From an uncultured SAR116 cluster alpha proteobacterium (GTDB taxonomy: Bacteria; Pseudomonadota; Alphaproteobacteria; Puniceispirillales; Puniceispirillaceae): 64,000 nucleotides of DNA. The translations under genes and the position numbers were made by a program. Below the pieces are notes generated by a model. That model was not told where the DNA came from, made no database searches, and saw only the letters and a program-made list of their open reading frames with translations. The stretch is taken from contig CACOCY010000007.1 of assembly GCA_902625725.1 (NCBI GenBank), forward strand, positions 1 through 64,000. The letters run 5' to 3'. Positions within the stretch are counted from its first letter, which is position 1, and each line of letters opens with the position of its first letter. Positions 29,372 to 38,122 of this stretch are shown here, one piece after another.

Positions 29372-31159
29372 TTAAACTAATATTTTTCCGGATTCTGAAA
29401 TAGCTCCCTCTTGATCATCTGGGCCTAATATCATCTCATTATGAGCGGCACCAGATGGAATCATTGGAAAACAATTCTCTTCCTTCTCTATCCTTATATC
29501 AGCAATAACCGGTCCATCTGTTTCCAACATTTTGTTTATTACATCATCTAGGTCTGAAGCATATTCAGCAACAAGACCTGTCATACCAAATGTATCAGCT
29601 AGCTTGACAAAATCGGGAAGGGATGCTGAGTAACTCTGCGAATATCTTCCTCCATGGATTAGTTCCTGCCACTGACGAACCATCCCGAGCCATTCATTAT
29701 TTAGGATAAAGATTTTAACAGGAAGGTTATACTGTGATATAGTTGATAGCTCTTGCATATTCATCATGAACGAACCCTCACCTGAGATATCAATAACCAA
29801 TGAGTTTGGGTGTGCCACTTGAACACCCATAGCAGCTGGCAATCCATATCCCATTGTGCCAAGCCCTCCTGATGTCATCCACCTATTCGGTTTATTAAAA
29901 CCAAAATATTGAGCTGCCCACATCTGATGTTGACCAACTTCTGTAGTAACAAAAGTGTCCTTATTTTTTGTAAGCTCGTAGAGTCTTTCAATTGCAAATT
30001 GAGGCTTTATAACTTGATTTATTTGTTTATACCTTAAACACTCTCTTGAACGCCACTCGTTTATCTTTTGCCACCATTTTTCAAGCGCAGTGCTGTTTGG
30101 TTCAAAAGATTGGGTCTTCATCTCTGAGATTAACGCATCTAAAACGACTCCAGCATCACCAACAATTCCTACATCAACCTGAATATTCTTATTGATTGAT
30201 GAGCCGTCTATATCGATATGTATTTTTTCTGATTGTGGTGAAAACTCAGATAACTTGCCTGTTACTCTATCATCAAATCGTGCTCCGACATTTAACATCA
30301 CATCACAATTATACATCGCTAGATTAGCTTCGTAGGTGCCGTGCATGCCTAGCATCCCAAGAAAATGCTTATCCTCCGCAGGTAGTGCACCAAGACCCAT
30401 AAGTGTGAGAGTTGTTGGCCAACCTGTCATGTTTACGAGTTTTTCCAGATTTTCAGAAGCTTTGAGACCACTATTTATAATACCACCTCCACCATATATT
30501 ATGGGTTTTTTCGCTTTTTTCAAAATCCGAACGGCATCTTTTATAGCTTTGGCATCCGGGTTTATTCTGGGATAATATCTTTTTGTTGCTTCTTCTTGGA
30601 TTTCAGGTGAATTTGAATAAGGCGCATCTAACATTAATATGTCCTTTGGTAAGTCTATCAGGACAGGCCCTGGTCGCCCAGTTTTGGCTACATGAAATGC
30701 TTCAAGAACTATTACCTGCAAATCCGCTGATTTGGTTACAAGATAGTTGTGTTTTGTGCATTGTCGAGTTATCCCAGATGTGTCAGCTTCCTGAAATGCA
30801 TCTGTTCCAACGAGGTGAGTTGGGACCTGTCCTGTTAAGCATACGACAGGCACAGAGTCCATAAGAGCATCTGTTAGTCCAGTTACTGCGTTAGTTGCAC
30901 CAGGACCAGAGGTTACGAGAACGACTCCAACCTTTCCAGTAGACCGAGCATATCCCTCGGCTGCATGAACCGCCGCTTGCTCATGCCTAACCAAAATATG
31001 TTTTATTCGATTGTTTTTAAATAACGCGTCATAGATTGGTAAAACTGCCCCCCCTGGATACCCAAATATAACCTCTACATCTTGATCCTCTAAACATTTT
31101 AACAACAATTCTGCGCCAGGTATTTGCTTGGTTTTATATTTTTGTAATTTTTCCGCCAT
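29372..31159 (-). CDS. ilvI: Acetolactate synthase, large catalytic subunit
   Basis: Thiamine-diphosphate-dependent acetohydroxyacid synthase, the committed step of branched-chain amino acid synthesis. Seen: FGYPGGAVLPIYDAL and the catalytic glutamate in VRHEQAAVHAAEGYAR, the FAD-binding middle domain (VGARFDDRVTGKL), and the ThDP motif GEGSFMMNMQELSTISQYNLPVK-type near the C-terminus. An in-frame TTG at 31180 gives a longer reading, but the ATG at 31159 (MAEKLQKYK) is preferred, giving 595 residues. An 11-base palindrome, TTGGTCACCAA, touches this ATG, and a candidate leader peptide lies just upstream (31210-31251). Confidence 0.96.
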   Translation of the reverse strand: MAEKLQKYKTKQIPGAELLLKCLEDQDVEVIFGYPGGAVLPIYDALFKNNRIKHILVRHEQAAVHAAEGYARSTGKVGVVLVTSGPGATNAVTGLTDALMDSVPVVCLTGQVPTHLVGTDAFQEADTSGITRQCTKHNYLVTKSADLQVIVLEAFHVAKTGRPGPVLIDLPKDILMLDAPYSNSPEIQEEATKRYYPRINPDAKAIKDAVRILKKAKKPIIYGGGGIINSGLKASENLEKLVNMTGWPTTLTLMGLGALPAEDKHFLGMLGMHGTYEANLAMYNCDVMLNVGARFDDRVTGKLSEFSPQSEKIHIDIDGSSINKNIQVDVGIVGDAGVVLDALISEMKTQSFEPNSTALEKWWQKINEWRSRECLRYKQINQVIKPQFAIERLYELTKNKDTFVTTEVGQHQMWAAQYFGFNKPNRWMTSGGLGTMGYGLPAAMGVQVAHPNSLVIDISGEGSFMMNMQELSTISQYNLPVKIFILNNEWLGMVRQWQELIHGGRYSQSYSASLPDFVKLADTFGMTGLVAEYASDLDDVINKMLETDGPVIADIRIEKEENCFPMIPSGAAHNEMILGPDDQEGAISESGKILV

Positions 31160-31209
31160 TGGTGACCAACATTTTTGCAATTATCAATTTTAATTTAAAA
31201 AGAAAAGTA

Positions 31210-31251
31210 TTAGGAATACAATAGTACTAACAAGATTTTTAAAACAGACAT
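31210..31251 (-). promoter_or_regulatory. Candidate ilvI leader peptide (13 codons, branched-chain rich)
   Basis: Minus-strand ATG at 31251 to TAA at 31210 encodes MSVLKILLVLLYS: eight of nine consecutive codons from Val3 to Leu11 are Val, Leu or Ile. It ends 50 bases before the acetolactate synthase start. Branched-chain-rich leaders that attenuate ilv operons are established in enterobacteria and predicted in other proteobacteria. AGGA lies only 2 bases before the ATG, which is close for a ribosome site. A pyrimidine-rich tract follows the stop. Against it: a TTGACA at 31281-31276 would, at normal spacing, start transcription after this ATG, so a promoter further upstream or read-through from miaA would be needed. 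Confidence 0.5.
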
Positions 31252-31259
31252 ATTCCTAA
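31210..31259 (-). repeat. 9-bp perfect inverted repeat bracketing the ilvI leader ORF
   Basis: TATTCCTAA (31251-31259, plus strand) and TTAGGAATA (31210-31218) are perfect inverted copies, 32 bases apart. In the ilvI-sense transcript the first arm holds AGGA and the first base of the leader ATG, and the second arm ends in the leader stop TAA. A U/C-rich run follows (31197-31209). It could be an attenuator stem closed or opened by ribosome position, or a structure that hides the leader's own ribosome site. Only two G-C pairs are in the stem, so strength as a terminator is doubtful. Confidence 0.45.
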
Positions 31260-31284
31260 GACTAGGTAGATTTTTTGTCAACCT

Positions 31285-32229
31285 TTATCTAGGAATTTTT
31301 GGCAAGATTTGCGAGAAAATTCTTTTCGAATATTTCTCACAAAGCGTAATTTCAGATATAAAATTATTATTGAACCAAGTAAATTGACGCTTTGCATAAT
31401 TTCTGGTGTCTTGCGTGATACTAGAAGTGATCGAATTAACTTCCAGTTGGTTTTCTAAATAAGATGCAATTTGTCTTACTCCAATAGCTTTCATGACGGG
31501 AAGGGTGTTATCTAAATCACGCTTAAGCAATGCCCTAACCTCATCAACTACGCCTTCTTCAAACATCTTTAATACTCTAAGATAAATTGTATCATATACA
31601 AATTGACGTGGTGGGAGAATGGCTACATTTATGAAATCTCCTGAAATTGCTCCTTGTAATGGCTGAGACTGCCAGTAAGATAATGGCTTTCCGGTTTCCC
31701 AAAAAACACCCATCGCTCTTATGAGTCTTTGACTATCGCCATCTGATAATCTAGAGGCTGTGTCCTTATCGAAGCTATTAAGGAGTTTTTTAAACGAACT
31801 TCCTCCTATTTCTTTGTGAAGGCGAGTAGCTTTATAATGCATATGACTAGAAACTTCTGGAATTTTAGAGATTCCATGTCTCGCTGCGTTCAAATAAAGA
31901 CCCGTACCACCCACCAGAATTGGAAGCTTACCATCTGTTCTTGCCTTCTCAACTTCTTTTTTTGCACGCTCCAACCATAGGCTAACATTGCATCTGATAC
32001 TACCATCAATGACACCATATAAAACGTGGAGATTTTTCGACATATCTTGTGACGGTGGGCGTGCTGTAAGTATTTGTAAATCAGAATATACTTGCATTGA
32101 GTCAGCATTAATGATGACACTCTCACGTTTCTCAGCTATATCCATTGCAATGGACGACTTGCCACTACAAGTAGGTCCAGCAATAACTAAAATATGTTCC
32201 TTCGAGATCATTTGATGAAAAGCACTCAT
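31285..32229 (-). CDS. miaA: tRNA dimethylallyltransferase
   Basis: Adds the isopentenyl group to A37 of tRNAs reading UNN codons. Seen: the P-loop AGPTCSGKSS, NADSMQVYSDL, LVGGTGLYLNA, GDSQRLIRAM, and the C-terminal AIGVRQIASYL and NYAKRQFTWFNN. Three in-frame starts exist: GTG 32247, ATG 32229 and ATG 32211; 32229 is taken as a compromise, and 32211 would still keep the whole P-loop. The serB start on the other strand is only 30 bases from 32229, so the promoters of the pair must overlap each other's genes. Confidence 0.94.
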   Translation of the reverse strand: MSAFHQMISKEHILVIAGPTCSGKSSIAMDIAEKRESVIINADSMQVYSDLQILTARPPSQDMSKNLHVLYGVIDGSIRCNVSLWLERAKKEVEKARTDGKLPILVGGTGLYLNAARHGISKIPEVSSHMHYKATRLHKEIGGSSFKKLLNSFDKDTASRLSDGDSQRLIRAMGVFWETGKPLSYWQSQPLQGAISGDFINVAILPPRQFVYDTIYLRVLKMFEEGVVDEVRALLKRDLDNTLPVMKAIGVRQIASYLENQLEVNSITSSITQDTRNYAKRQFTWFNNNFISEITLCEKYSKRIFSQILPKIPR

Positions 32230-32258
32230 AATGCCGACATAAAACACGAGGCGAGTAC

Positions 32259-33140
32259 ATGCAAGCTCTTATCCTTTTATCCAAATCAAACAATGACCCA
32301 AAAACTAAAAACACTATCTTAAAGTTTATTAAAGCGAATGGCATGGGCATATATCGATGGCTGGCGGAAGGTGAGTATAGTCAGTGGGCGATAGAATGTA
32401 GCCCAATTAATGAAGATTTTAATTTTGCACTCCTTCGAAAGAATGCTGAACAGATAAAACTAGATTTAAATCTGGTGAGTAATTCCAGCAGACGCAAAAA
32501 ACTTCTACTTGCTGATATGGACAGCACCATCATAAAAAGCGAGTCGCTTGATGAAATCGCAGATAAAGCAGGTGTTGGAGAAGAAGTTGCAAGAATTACC
32601 AACCTAACAATGCGAGGAAAGCTTGATTTTAAAAAATCAATAATTCAGCGTGTTTCACTTCTCAAAGGGCTCAATGCGTCTTTGTTAGAGGAGGTTGTTC
32701 AGGAAACTGATTTTAACAAAGGCGCATCATTGCTAGCACCTGTAATGAAAAAAGACGGAGCTGTTTGTTATATTTTATCTGGTGGATTTGATTTTATAAC
32801 AAACCGAATTGCACAGAAAATTGGCTTTGACGGTTCATTTTCTAATTCTCTTGAAGTAAAAAATTCTAAATTAACGGGCAATGTAATTCCACCAATTTTT
32901 GATATGCACTCTAAATTAAAGAAACTAATTAATTTAATCAATGAATATAACATTACTACCAATGATGTTGTTGCGATTGGGGATGGGGCAAACGACCTAG
33001 AAATGCTGAAAGTAGCCGGTTTAGGTATTGCTTTTAAAGGAAAACCGAAACTGAGGGAAAAAATAATAACGCAGTTAAACCATACCGATTTAACTGGGTT
33101 ATTGTTTTTACAAGGATATGAAGCGAAAGAAATTTTTTAA
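32259..33140 (+). CDS. serB: Phosphoserine phosphatase
   Basis: Last step of serine synthesis: hydrolysis of phosphoserine. HAD-superfamily enzyme with motif I LADMDSTII (nucleophile about D86), motif II SGGFDF, a lysine further on and motif III GDGANDLEML. The 80-residue N-terminal part is a diverged regulatory (ACT-like) domain, as in other alphaproteobacterial SerB. Length 293. It is divergent from miaA, an arrangement shared with many alphaproteobacteria. Confidence 0.95.
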   Translation: MQALILLSKSNNDPKTKNTILKFIKANGMGIYRWLAEGEYSQWAIECSPINEDFNFALLRKNAEQIKLDLNLVSNSSRRKKLLLADMDSTIIKSESLDEIADKAGVGEEVARITNLTMRGKLDFKKSIIQRVSLLKGLNASLLEEVVQETDFNKGASLLAPVMKKDGAVCYILSGGFDFITNRIAQKIGFDGSFSNSLEVKNSKLTGNVIPPIFDMHSKLKKLINLINEYNITTNDVVAIGDGANDLEMLKVAGLGIAFKGKPKLREKIITQLNHTDLTGLLFLQGYEAKEIF

Positions 33141-33188
33141 AATCGTACAACAAGACGTGCGCCGTTTTTAATTCTTTTGTTAAGTTGT

Positions 33189-34706
33189 TTATCTATCTCC
33201 GAAAGGAAGTTGCACAAACCTATTTCTTCCGTCTGCCTCAATGAGCATAAGCACACCGCTCCTTTCTAAGTCACGCAGCCGTGCAATTTCTGATTTGACA
33301 GTCTCTACTGTTTCTACTTTTCTCTGACCAATTCTGCGAATAATTTGTCCTTCTCTAATATTCATTTTAAATGCAGGACTACCCTCTACCACTTCTGTAA
33401 TTACTACTCCGGTCTCACCTTCAGCCAATTTATATTTGTCGATTATATCTGTCGTTATATCGGTTATAGCAATTCCAATAATGCCAATAACAGTAGGTTC
33501 ATTAGATTGGGAATTAGTTTTCAATACACCGCTCTGCTCGGCCTGTTCTAATTCACCAAGGACAACATCTACGATTATTTTTTTGCCAGATCTGACGATT
33601 TCAACCAACACTTTCTTATCCACGGGTGTCTCTGCTACGATACGTGGCAAGTCTCTAACACTCTCTATAATTTTGGAGTCAAATGAAATTATAGTGTCGC
33701 CAGGTTCCAAGCCTGCTTTTTCAGCAGGTCCACCTGGTGTAACCGCTGACACCAGTGCACCCGCTACCTCTTCTAAACCCAAGCTGTCAGCGATATCTTC
33801 ATTTATTTCCTGAATAAATACGCCAAGCCAACCACGTCTAGTCCTACCATACTTAACAAGTTGTTCAACAGTATCATTTGCAAGGTTAGAAGCGATAGCA
33901 AAACCTATTCCTACTGATCCACCAGTTTGCGAAAAGATAGCGGTATTAATTCCAATTACGTTTCCCTCTAGGTCAAAAAGTGGTCCACCTGAATTACCTC
34001 TATTAATAGAGGCATCTGTTTGAATGAAATCATCATAAGGCCCAGAACCAATATCTCTTCCTCTCGCAGAAACAATACCAGCCGTTACGGTCCCACCTAA
34101 CCCGAAAGGATTACCAATCGCCATTACCCAATCACCCACTCGTAATGTATCTGAATTTCCAAAAGATACAGAGATTAGTTTTTTATCTCCTGGATCAATA
34201 CGAAGAACCGCTATATCGGTTTTAGGATCACGACCTATAATTTTTGCTTCAAATTCTGTTTCATCGGACAAAATAACAGTAATTTCATCAGCATTTTCAA
34301 TAACATGATTATTTGTTATAACAATGCCAGCATCATCTGTTATAAAACCAGATCCTAATGATTGGGTTCGCTGAGCACCTGGTCTTTGATTAAACTCCTT
34401 AAAAAATTCCTCGAATGGAGAACCTTCAGGAAACTGAGGTAAATCAAAATCACTGCCTCGCTCAACTAGGGTAGAAGTTGAGATGTTAACTACAGAAGGT
34501 GATAGCCGCTCAGCTAAATCAGCAAAGCTATCAGGTCTTTCAGCAGCAGAAACATTGTTACTTAATGCTAAGAACCAAGACCCAATAACCAAGCTTTTTA
34601 AAAAAAAGGATTTTATAAATCGCACTAAATTTCTAAACGCCTCTATTTTTGTGAAATGGCATTTCCCAAGGCCTCTGTTATTTAATCTACTAATAACTGT
34701 TTCCAT
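33189..34706 (-). CDS. degP: Periplasmic serine protease, Do/HtrA family
   Basis: Periplasmic protease and chaperone that degrades misfolded envelope proteins. The ATG at 34706 has AAGGA about 7 bases upstream, so it is preferred over an upstream start at 34739, giving 505 residues. A hydrophobic stretch (about 36-50) and an NVSAAE cleavage-like site mark the signal peptide. The catalytic triad is H134 (TNNHVIENA), D164 (DPKTDIAVL) and S239 (NRGNSGGPL). Two PDZ domains follow (about 280-370 and 410-500). It is downstream of hflK-hflC, another quality-control unit. Confidence 0.95.
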   Translation of the reverse strand: METVISRLNNRGLGKCHFTKIEAFRNLVRFIKSFFLKSLVIGSWFLALSNNVSAAERPDSFADLAERLSPSVVNISTSTLVERGSDFDLPQFPEGSPFEEFFKEFNQRPGAQRTQSLGSGFITDDAGIVITNNHVIENADEITVILSDETEFEAKIIGRDPKTDIAVLRIDPGDKKLISVSFGNSDTLRVGDWVMAIGNPFGLGGTVTAGIVSARGRDIGSGPYDDFIQTDASINRGNSGGPLFDLEGNVIGINTAIFSQTGGSVGIGFAIASNLANDTVEQLVKYGRTRRGWLGVFIQEINEDIADSLGLEEVAGALVSAVTPGGPAEKAGLEPGDTIISFDSKIIESVRDLPRIVAETPVDKKVLVEIVRSGKKIIVDVVLGELEQAEQSGVLKTNSQSNEPTVIGIIGIAITDITTDIIDKYKLAEGETGVVITEVVEGSPAFKMNIREGQIIRRIGQRKVETVETVKSEIARLRDLERSGVLMLIEADGRNRFVQLPFGDR

Positions 34707-34832
34707 TATTGTTTCCTTAGAATGGGTTTTGCATAACAAAAGATTATATTTTTTTTGTAAACATCAAATATAGACTACTTATGGTCCAAAGGTGTTAAAA
34801 TTTTGGCAAACTATGGTTACTGATGAATATTC

Positions 34833-35699
34833 TTAGTCACCAGCTTTATTTTTAAAATATTTGAAGAATTCAGAGTCAGGTGAAAGAACCATGGATGTTT
34901 CCGAATCTCCGATGGCCGACCGATACGCTTCCATAGATCGATAAAATGAGAAAAAATCAGCATCTTGACCAAAACTATCTGCATATATTTCAATCGCCTG
35001 ACTGTCTCCAAGACCCCTATTCTCTTGAGCCTTTCTTGCTGCCTCTGCAACAATCACAGTTCTAGTTTTTTCTGCATCAGCCCTAATTTTTTGTGCTTCT
35101 TCTTCTCCCGTGGCACGAAATTCTTTGGCCTCCCTCTCTCGTTCAGATTTCATTCTATTAAAAATGTTCTGACTTGTAGATTCTGGATAGTCTGCTCGGC
35201 GAAGCCTTACATCAATGATTTCAATCCCAAGTGAAGTTACGGATTCTTCAACCTCATCGCGAATATTATTGTTTATATCATTTCTCATCCCAGTAAGAAT
35301 AGAGGCTAGAGTTTCGCTTCCTAAAACACGTCGCACTGACGAGTCGATTATTGATTCCAATCTAGCTCTTGCACCAAATTCATTCCTTACGGTTTGATAA
35401 AACAATAATGGATTAGAAATCCTGTATCGGGCATATGCATCAACCAATATCCTCTTTTGGTCTGCAAGTATAACTTCTTCTGCATCCTGCGGAATTAGAG
35501 ATAATACACGTTTTTCATAATACTCTACATCCTGTATGAATGGCATTTTTATCGCGAGGCCCGGGTTTTGAATAATGCGCTTTGGTTCACCAAATTGCAA
35601 TACCAACGCCTGCTTCGTTTGATTTACAGTGAACAGTGCAGACATTAATGTGAACAGCAACAACGCAACAATACCAATTGTAAAATTCCTGATAGTCAT
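34833..35699 (-). CDS. hflC: HflC, FtsH modulator (SPFH/prohibitin family)
   Basis: With HflK it forms the large membrane cage around the FtsH protease. One N-terminal membrane segment (about 7-24) precedes the SPFH domain: TVNQTKQALVLQFGEPKRII, YARYRISNPLLFY and the coiled-coil arm rich in Glu/Arg/Ala (MKSEREREAKEFRATGEEEAQKIRADAEKTR region). Length 288 matches. It starts 4 bases after the hflK stop; 127 bases then separate it from degP. Confidence 0.95.
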   Translation of the reverse strand: MTIRNFTIGIVALLLFTLMSALFTVNQTKQALVLQFGEPKRIIQNPGLAIKMPFIQDVEYYEKRVLSLIPQDAEEVILADQKRILVDAYARYRISNPLLFYQTVRNEFGARARLESIIDSSVRRVLGSETLASILTGMRNDINNNIRDEVEESVTSLGIEIIDVRLRRADYPESTSQNIFNRMKSEREREAKEFRATGEEEAQKIRADAEKTRTVIVAEAARKAQENRGLGDSQAIEIYADSFGQDADFFSFYRSMEAYRSAIGDSETSMVLSPDSEFFKYFKNKAGD

Positions 35700-35703
35700 A
35701 GAC

Positions 35704-36822
35704 TTAGTTCCCCTGCCCTGCTTTTCTGTTTAATTCTTTAAGCGGAAGATATGGAACAACTCCATTACCACCGTCCCCGTCGATTATTATCTTTTCTACG
35801 TTCCTAAACATAACTTCCATAGTCTCCAAATATATTCTTTCTACTGTTATGTCTTTGTTTTTTAAGTAAGCATTGTAAACTTGATTAAATCTTGATGCAT
35901 CACCTTTTGCTCTATTAACGACTTCTGCTTGATAAGCCTCAGATTCTGCTATCAATCGCGCTCCCTCACCTCTAGCTCTTGGCACAACATCGTTGCGAAA
36001 TGCTTCCGCTTCATTTTTTAAACGATCTCTATCTTGCCGTGCGCGCTGAACATCGTTAAACGCGTCAATAACATCGGATGGTGGGTCAACTGCGAGGAGT
36101 TGCACTTCTCGAACCCTAATGCCAGCAGCATAATCATCGAGCAACGTTTGCAACTTCTCTTTAACATTTATTTGTATGTTTTGTCGGCCCTCTGTAAGAG
36201 CAGTTTGGATTGGTGTTTGTCCGATTGTCTCTCTCATTACTGCTTCAGCAGCAACTTTGATAGTGTCGTCTGGATCTGCAAGGTTAAAGAGATATTCACC
36301 AGCGTCAGCTATACGCCAAAATACCACAAAATCGATATCTACGATATTTTCGTCCCCAGTTATCATTTGGCTCTCGTCAGCAATGTCTCGCTTGGAATTG
36401 GAGCGACCAGCTATTTCCCTAAAGCCTATCTCTAGTCTATTATCTCTTGTGACTTCCGGCCTAAGGACCGACTCAATTGGAAAGGGAAGGTGATAATGTA
36501 GTCCCGGTGAAGTGGTACGAACCCATTCTCCAAATCTTAGAACTACTCCCTGTTGTTGAGCATTAACGCGATAAAAGCCTGTCAACAGCCATAAAATCGC
36601 AGCTATTAAAATAAATATCCAAAATAGCTTGCCAGTTCCTCCTCCTTTAGAAAACTTACCAAAACCTCCGAACCTCCGTTTTGCGTCATTAATTATCTTA
36701 TCTAAATCAGGTGGCGCTGGCTGGCCTGGCTGTTTTCCACCGTTGCCCCATTGCTTGCCTCCATCGGATCCACCACCCCATGGTCCACCTTCATTTCCGC
36801 CACCTTGATTATTCCACGGCAT
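35704..36822 (-). CDS. hflK: HflK, FtsH modulator (SPFH/prohibitin family)
   Basis: Partner of HflC. It has the characteristic Gly/Asn/Trp-rich N-terminus (MPWNNQGGGNEGGPWGGGSDG start), a membrane segment about residues 66-84, and the SPFH domain from VNAQQQGVVLRFGEWVRTTS, then a coiled coil with Arg/Glu/Ala repeats and a hydrophobic C-terminal region. Length 372. It is the first gene of hflK-hflC(-degP) and is divergent from mrp. Confidence 0.95.
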   Translation of the reverse strand: MPWNNQGGGNEGGPWGGGSDGGKQWGNGGKQPGQPAPPDLDKIINDAKRRFGGFGKFSKGGGTGKLFWIFILIAAILWLLTGFYRVNAQQQGVVLRFGEWVRTTSPGLHYHLPFPIESVLRPEVTRDNRLEIGFREIAGRSNSKRDIADESQMITGDENIVDIDFVVFWRIADAGEYLFNLADPDDTIKVAAEAVMRETIGQTPIQTALTEGRQNIQINVKEKLQTLLDDYAAGIRVREVQLLAVDPPSDVIDAFNDVQRARQDRDRLKNEAEAFRNDVVPRARGEGARLIAESEAYQAEVVNRAKGDASRFNQVYNAYLKNKDITVERIYLETMEVMFRNVEKIIIDGDGGNGVVPYLPLKELNRKAGQGN

Positions 36823-36965
36823 CTATCACTCCGATCTATTAACAATTAATATTCAAATGTTGACTTTAAATAATTGAAATAAGTTCTACTTAAAATTAAT
36901 GTTAAAAAAGTATTTTATTAATCTCTTTACGTCTTATATTTGACGTGATCTTCGGAAAATCAAGA

Positions 36966-38066
36966 ATGCAGTCAGAAATAACTTTAGAAAAAGTAAAATC
37001 AGCACTTAGACAAGTAAAATTTCTACATTCAAAAGATAACGTTATTGATGATGGTGATGTTTCTGGTATTGTGTTAAAGGACGGGCATGTTAGTTTTTCT
37101 ATAGAAATAGATCCCAAACTAGCAAAGAACTCAGAACAGTTGCGCAAAAAAGCAGAAAATGCGATAATTATGTTGCCAGGTGTTTTATCCGCCACTGCAA
37201 TTATGACAGCTCATAAAAACTTCAGTTCAACGCAACAAAAAAATACTTTTCCTACAGAAAAAACTCAAAATAAGCTGTTAAAACCAGCAAAATACATAAT
37301 TGCAATTGCATCTGGAAAAGGTGGAGTGGGCAAATCAACGACGGCAATCAATTTAGCGTTGGCACTGAAACAAAAGGGCATAAACGTGGGAATTTTAGAT
37401 GCTGATATATATGGCCCCTCGCTTCCGAGACTCATAGGATCAACGAAAAAACCAGATTATGAAAATAAGAAAATTCTTCCTTTAGATGCTTGGGGTTTGC
37501 AAGTAATGTCAATAGGGTTCATGATTGAACCTGAGTCACCGATGATCTGGCGCGGGCCAATGGTAATGGGTGCTATTGAACAAATGCTTAGAGATGTTTT
37601 ATGGAAAAATTTAGAAGTGTTGGTCATTGATTTGCCGCCTGGAACAGGAGATGCCCAATTATCATTATCTCAGCGTGTAGCCTTATCTGGTGCGGTGATT
37701 GTTTCCACTCCCCAAGATCTCGCTTTGATTGATGCACGGAAAGGTCTCAATATGTTTCGGAAGGTTAATGTCCCAATTTTAGGAATAATCGAAAACATGA
37801 GTTATTTTATATGCTCTGATTGCAACAGTCGACACAATATTTTTAGTACAGGCGGCGCACGAAAGGAGGCAGATAGACTAAACATTCCATTCCTTGGGGA
37901 GATACCTCTTGAAATGTCTATAAGACAAACATCTGACACCGGTGCCCCAATTGTTGCCACAGATCCAGAAAATCAGCATTCAAAAATCTACATTAAAATA
38001 GCTGAATTGATATGGGAAAGCCTTGCAAACAAAAAGATAGAAAATGCGAGCATCATAATTGACTAA
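36966..38066 (+). CDS. mrp: Mrp/ApbC-type iron-sulfur cluster carrier ATPase
   Basis: P-loop ATPase of the Mrp/NBP35 family that carries [4Fe-4S] clusters to apo-proteins. The N-terminal MIP18-like domain (about 1-85, VKSALRQVKF to VLSATAIMTAH) precedes the P-loop ASGKGGVGKSTTAINLA, the switch region LDADIYGPSLPRL, IDLPPGTGDAQLSL and the cluster-ligand CxxC in YFICSDC. An in-frame GTG at 36945 could add 7 residues; the ATG at 36966 is preferred, though neither has a strong ribosome site. Confidence 0.94.
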   Translation: MQSEITLEKVKSALRQVKFLHSKDNVIDDGDVSGIVLKDGHVSFSIEIDPKLAKNSEQLRKKAENAIIMLPGVLSATAIMTAHKNFSSTQQKNTFPTEKTQNKLLKPAKYIIAIASGKGGVGKSTTAINLALALKQKGINVGILDADIYGPSLPRLIGSTKKPDYENKKILPLDAWGLQVMSIGFMIEPESPMIWRGPMVMGAIEQMLRDVLWKNLEVLVIDLPPGTGDAQLSLSQRVALSGAVIVSTPQDLALIDARKGLNMFRKVNVPILGIIENMSYFICSDCNSRHNIFSTGGARKEADRLNIPFLGEIPLEMSIRQTSDTGAPIVATDPENQHSKIYIKIAELIWESLANKKIENASIIID

Positions 38067-38122
38067 AATTATTTGTTTACAGAAAATTGTTTTGAATCAA
38101 TGTGATTATATTTTTAAACAAT

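Noticed and set aside
31276-31281. TTGACA on the minus strand as the ilvI promoter -35
   Set aside because: At 17-base spacing the -10 would be TAGGAA, a weak match, and the transcript would start after the candidate leader ATG; left undecided rather than listed as a promoter.
36034-36493. Two overlapping plus-strand ORFs over 100 codons
   Set aside because: Antisense shadows of hflK.
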